From NCBI GenBank assembly GCA_016284115.1, contig JAEEOD010000421.1, forward strand, positions 1 through 8,468: 8,468 nt of DNA. The letters are read 5' to 3'. Position 1 is the first letter of the stretch, and every line of letters begins with the position of its first letter. This stretch comes from Bacteroidaceae bacterium (GTDB lineage: Bacteria; Bacteroidota; Bacteroidia; Bacteroidales; Bacteroidaceae). This document shows positions 7,997-8,468 of the stretch, piece after piece. The translations under genes and the position numbers were made by a program. The notes beneath the pieces were generated by a model. It was not told the DNA's origin. It worked only from the letters and a program-made list of their open reading frames with translations, and made no database searches.

Positions 7997-8028
7997 CAAA
8001 TTTACACGATTTAAAACAAACTGCCAAA
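7997..8028 (-). promoter_or_regulatory. Promoter of the his operon
   Basis: On the minus strand TTTG (8028-8025) and TAAATTTG (8004-7997) match the Bacteroidetes -33 and -7 consensus sequences exactly, with a 20-bp spacer. Transcription should begin near 7990, giving a leader of roughly 165 nt before hisG that holds the leader peptide and attenuator. I see no obvious operator around it. Confidence 0.8.
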
Positions 8029-8068
8029 CATTTTCTTCTTTTTATTATGTTTTCTAACCAAATCTGTC

Positions 8069-8076
8069 TATATTCG
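8069..8076 (+). promoter_or_regulatory. Possible -7 box for the serine hydrolase gene
   Basis: TATATTCG matches TAnnTTTG at all but one position and lies 23 bp before the ATG. No convincing TTTG -33 box is present at the right spacing (TATG at 8046-8049 is the nearest), so this is tentative. Confidence 0.35.
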
Positions 8077-8099
8077 CAGGAAATAATTAACATTCGATC

Positions 8100-8468
8100 A
8101 TGAAAAAACATATTCTTTTTTTGTTATTAGTTTGTTTGCTGTTGGGCAACACAGCCTTTTCACAAGTAAACGAACTGCCTCGTTCTACACCGGAACAGGA
8201 AGGTGTTCCATCAGCTACAGTTTCTGCCCTACTCGACTCGCTGTTCTCAATACCTCAAACCGACATCCACAGTGTGATGATGTTACGCCACGGAAAAGTA
8301 ATAGCAGAGGTTTATCCAGAGCCTTTCAAGGCAGAATACCAACACACGTTGTATTCTTGCTCGAAGACCTTTGTCAGCACAGCAGTGGGACTGGCTATCG
8401 ATGCCAATCTGTTGCGTGTTACCGATCGTGTGGCCACCTTCTTCCCTGACAAGTTGCCAACTGAGGTA
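8100..8468 (+). CDS. Beta-lactamase-family serine hydrolase, N-terminal part (runs off window)
   Basis: The frame opens at ATG 8100 and remains open to the window end, giving 123 codons. Residues 1-21 form a signal peptide (MKKH, a Leu-rich core, then NTAFS before Gln22), so the protein is exported to the periplasm or outer envelope. After PRSTPEQEGVPS comes SVMMLRHGKVIAEVYPEPF, then TLYSCSKTF, in which Ser86-x-x-Lys89 is the nucleophile motif of the class C beta-lactamase/penicillin-binding family (PF00144), followed by a helix TAVGLAIDANLLRVTDRV, then FFPDKLP. Family members include esterases, D-amino-acid peptidases and beta-lactamases; nothing here shows antibiotic resistance. The later Tyr-x-Asn and His-x-Gly motifs lie outside the window. 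The gene is divergent from the his operon, with 127 bp between its ATG and that of the leader peptide. Confidence 0.85.
   Translation, partial: MKKHILFLLLVCLLLGNTAFSQVNELPRSTPEQEGVPSATVSALLDSLFSIPQTDIHSVMMLRHGKVIAEVYPEPFKAEYQHTLYSCSKTFVSTAVGLAIDANLLRVTDRVATFFPDKLPTEV

Noticed and set aside
8132..8449. Open frame of 105 codons on the plus strand
   Set aside because: It is in a different frame from the serine hydrolase beginning at 8100, which has a signal peptide and an SxxK motif; the hydrolase frame simply runs off the window.
1..8468. Mobile element, CRISPR array, tRNA or toxin-antitoxin content
   Set aside because: I saw no transposase, terminal inverted repeats, regularly spaced repeats, tRNA-like cloverleaf or toxin-antitoxin pair on either strand; the content is ordinary metabolic and envelope genes.

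Overview
The window looks like a chromosomal segment from a Bacteroidales bacterium, probably Prevotella/Bacteroides-like. The grounds are moderate G+C content, A-rich translation starts with little Shine-Dalgarno signal, promoters of the Bacteroidetes form (TTTG at -33, TAnnTTTG at -7), lipoproteins of Bacteroidetes-typical families (DUF4369, DUF2961/GH172), an S46 dipeptidyl-peptidase, and a bifunctional HisB.

Layout. Positions 1-1125 (minus strand) hold a two-gene lipoprotein unit: a DUF4369 lipoprotein, followed 16 bp later by a DUF2961/GH172 lipoprotein that runs off the left edge. A 93-bp divergent promoter region (1126-1218) separates it from a plus-strand S46 dipeptidyl-peptidase (1219-3375) whose pocket residue is of the DPP7 type. 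A perfect bidirectional hairpin terminator (3429-3457) lies between this gene and the convergent histidine operon.

The histidine operon occupies 3465 to about 8028 on the minus strand, in the order promoter - leader peptide/attenuator - hisG - hisD::hisC - hisB. Three polypeptides carry five activities: HisG (step 1), a HisD-HisC fusion of 782 aa (histidinol dehydrogenase plus histidinol-phosphate aminotransferase) and HisB (IGP dehydratase plus histidinol phosphatase). The last four chemical steps are interleaved over two adjacent bifunctional proteins: HisB does steps 7 and 9, and HisDC does step 8 and the final oxidation.

The most interesting element is the 154-bp hisG leader. It encodes a 14-residue peptide, MNYTGSHHHHHPSE, with five consecutive His codons. 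Directly after its stop codon comes a 10-bp antiterminator arm that can pair with the ascending arm of a strong intrinsic terminator lying just before hisG. This is the full architecture of a ribosome-stalling transcription attenuator, and it sits under a consensus Bacteroidetes promoter.

The right edge (8100-8468, plus strand) is the start of a secreted serine hydrolase of the beta-lactamase/class C penicillin-binding family, divergent from the his operon. I saw no rRNA, tRNA, CRISPR, insertion sequence or prophage element.
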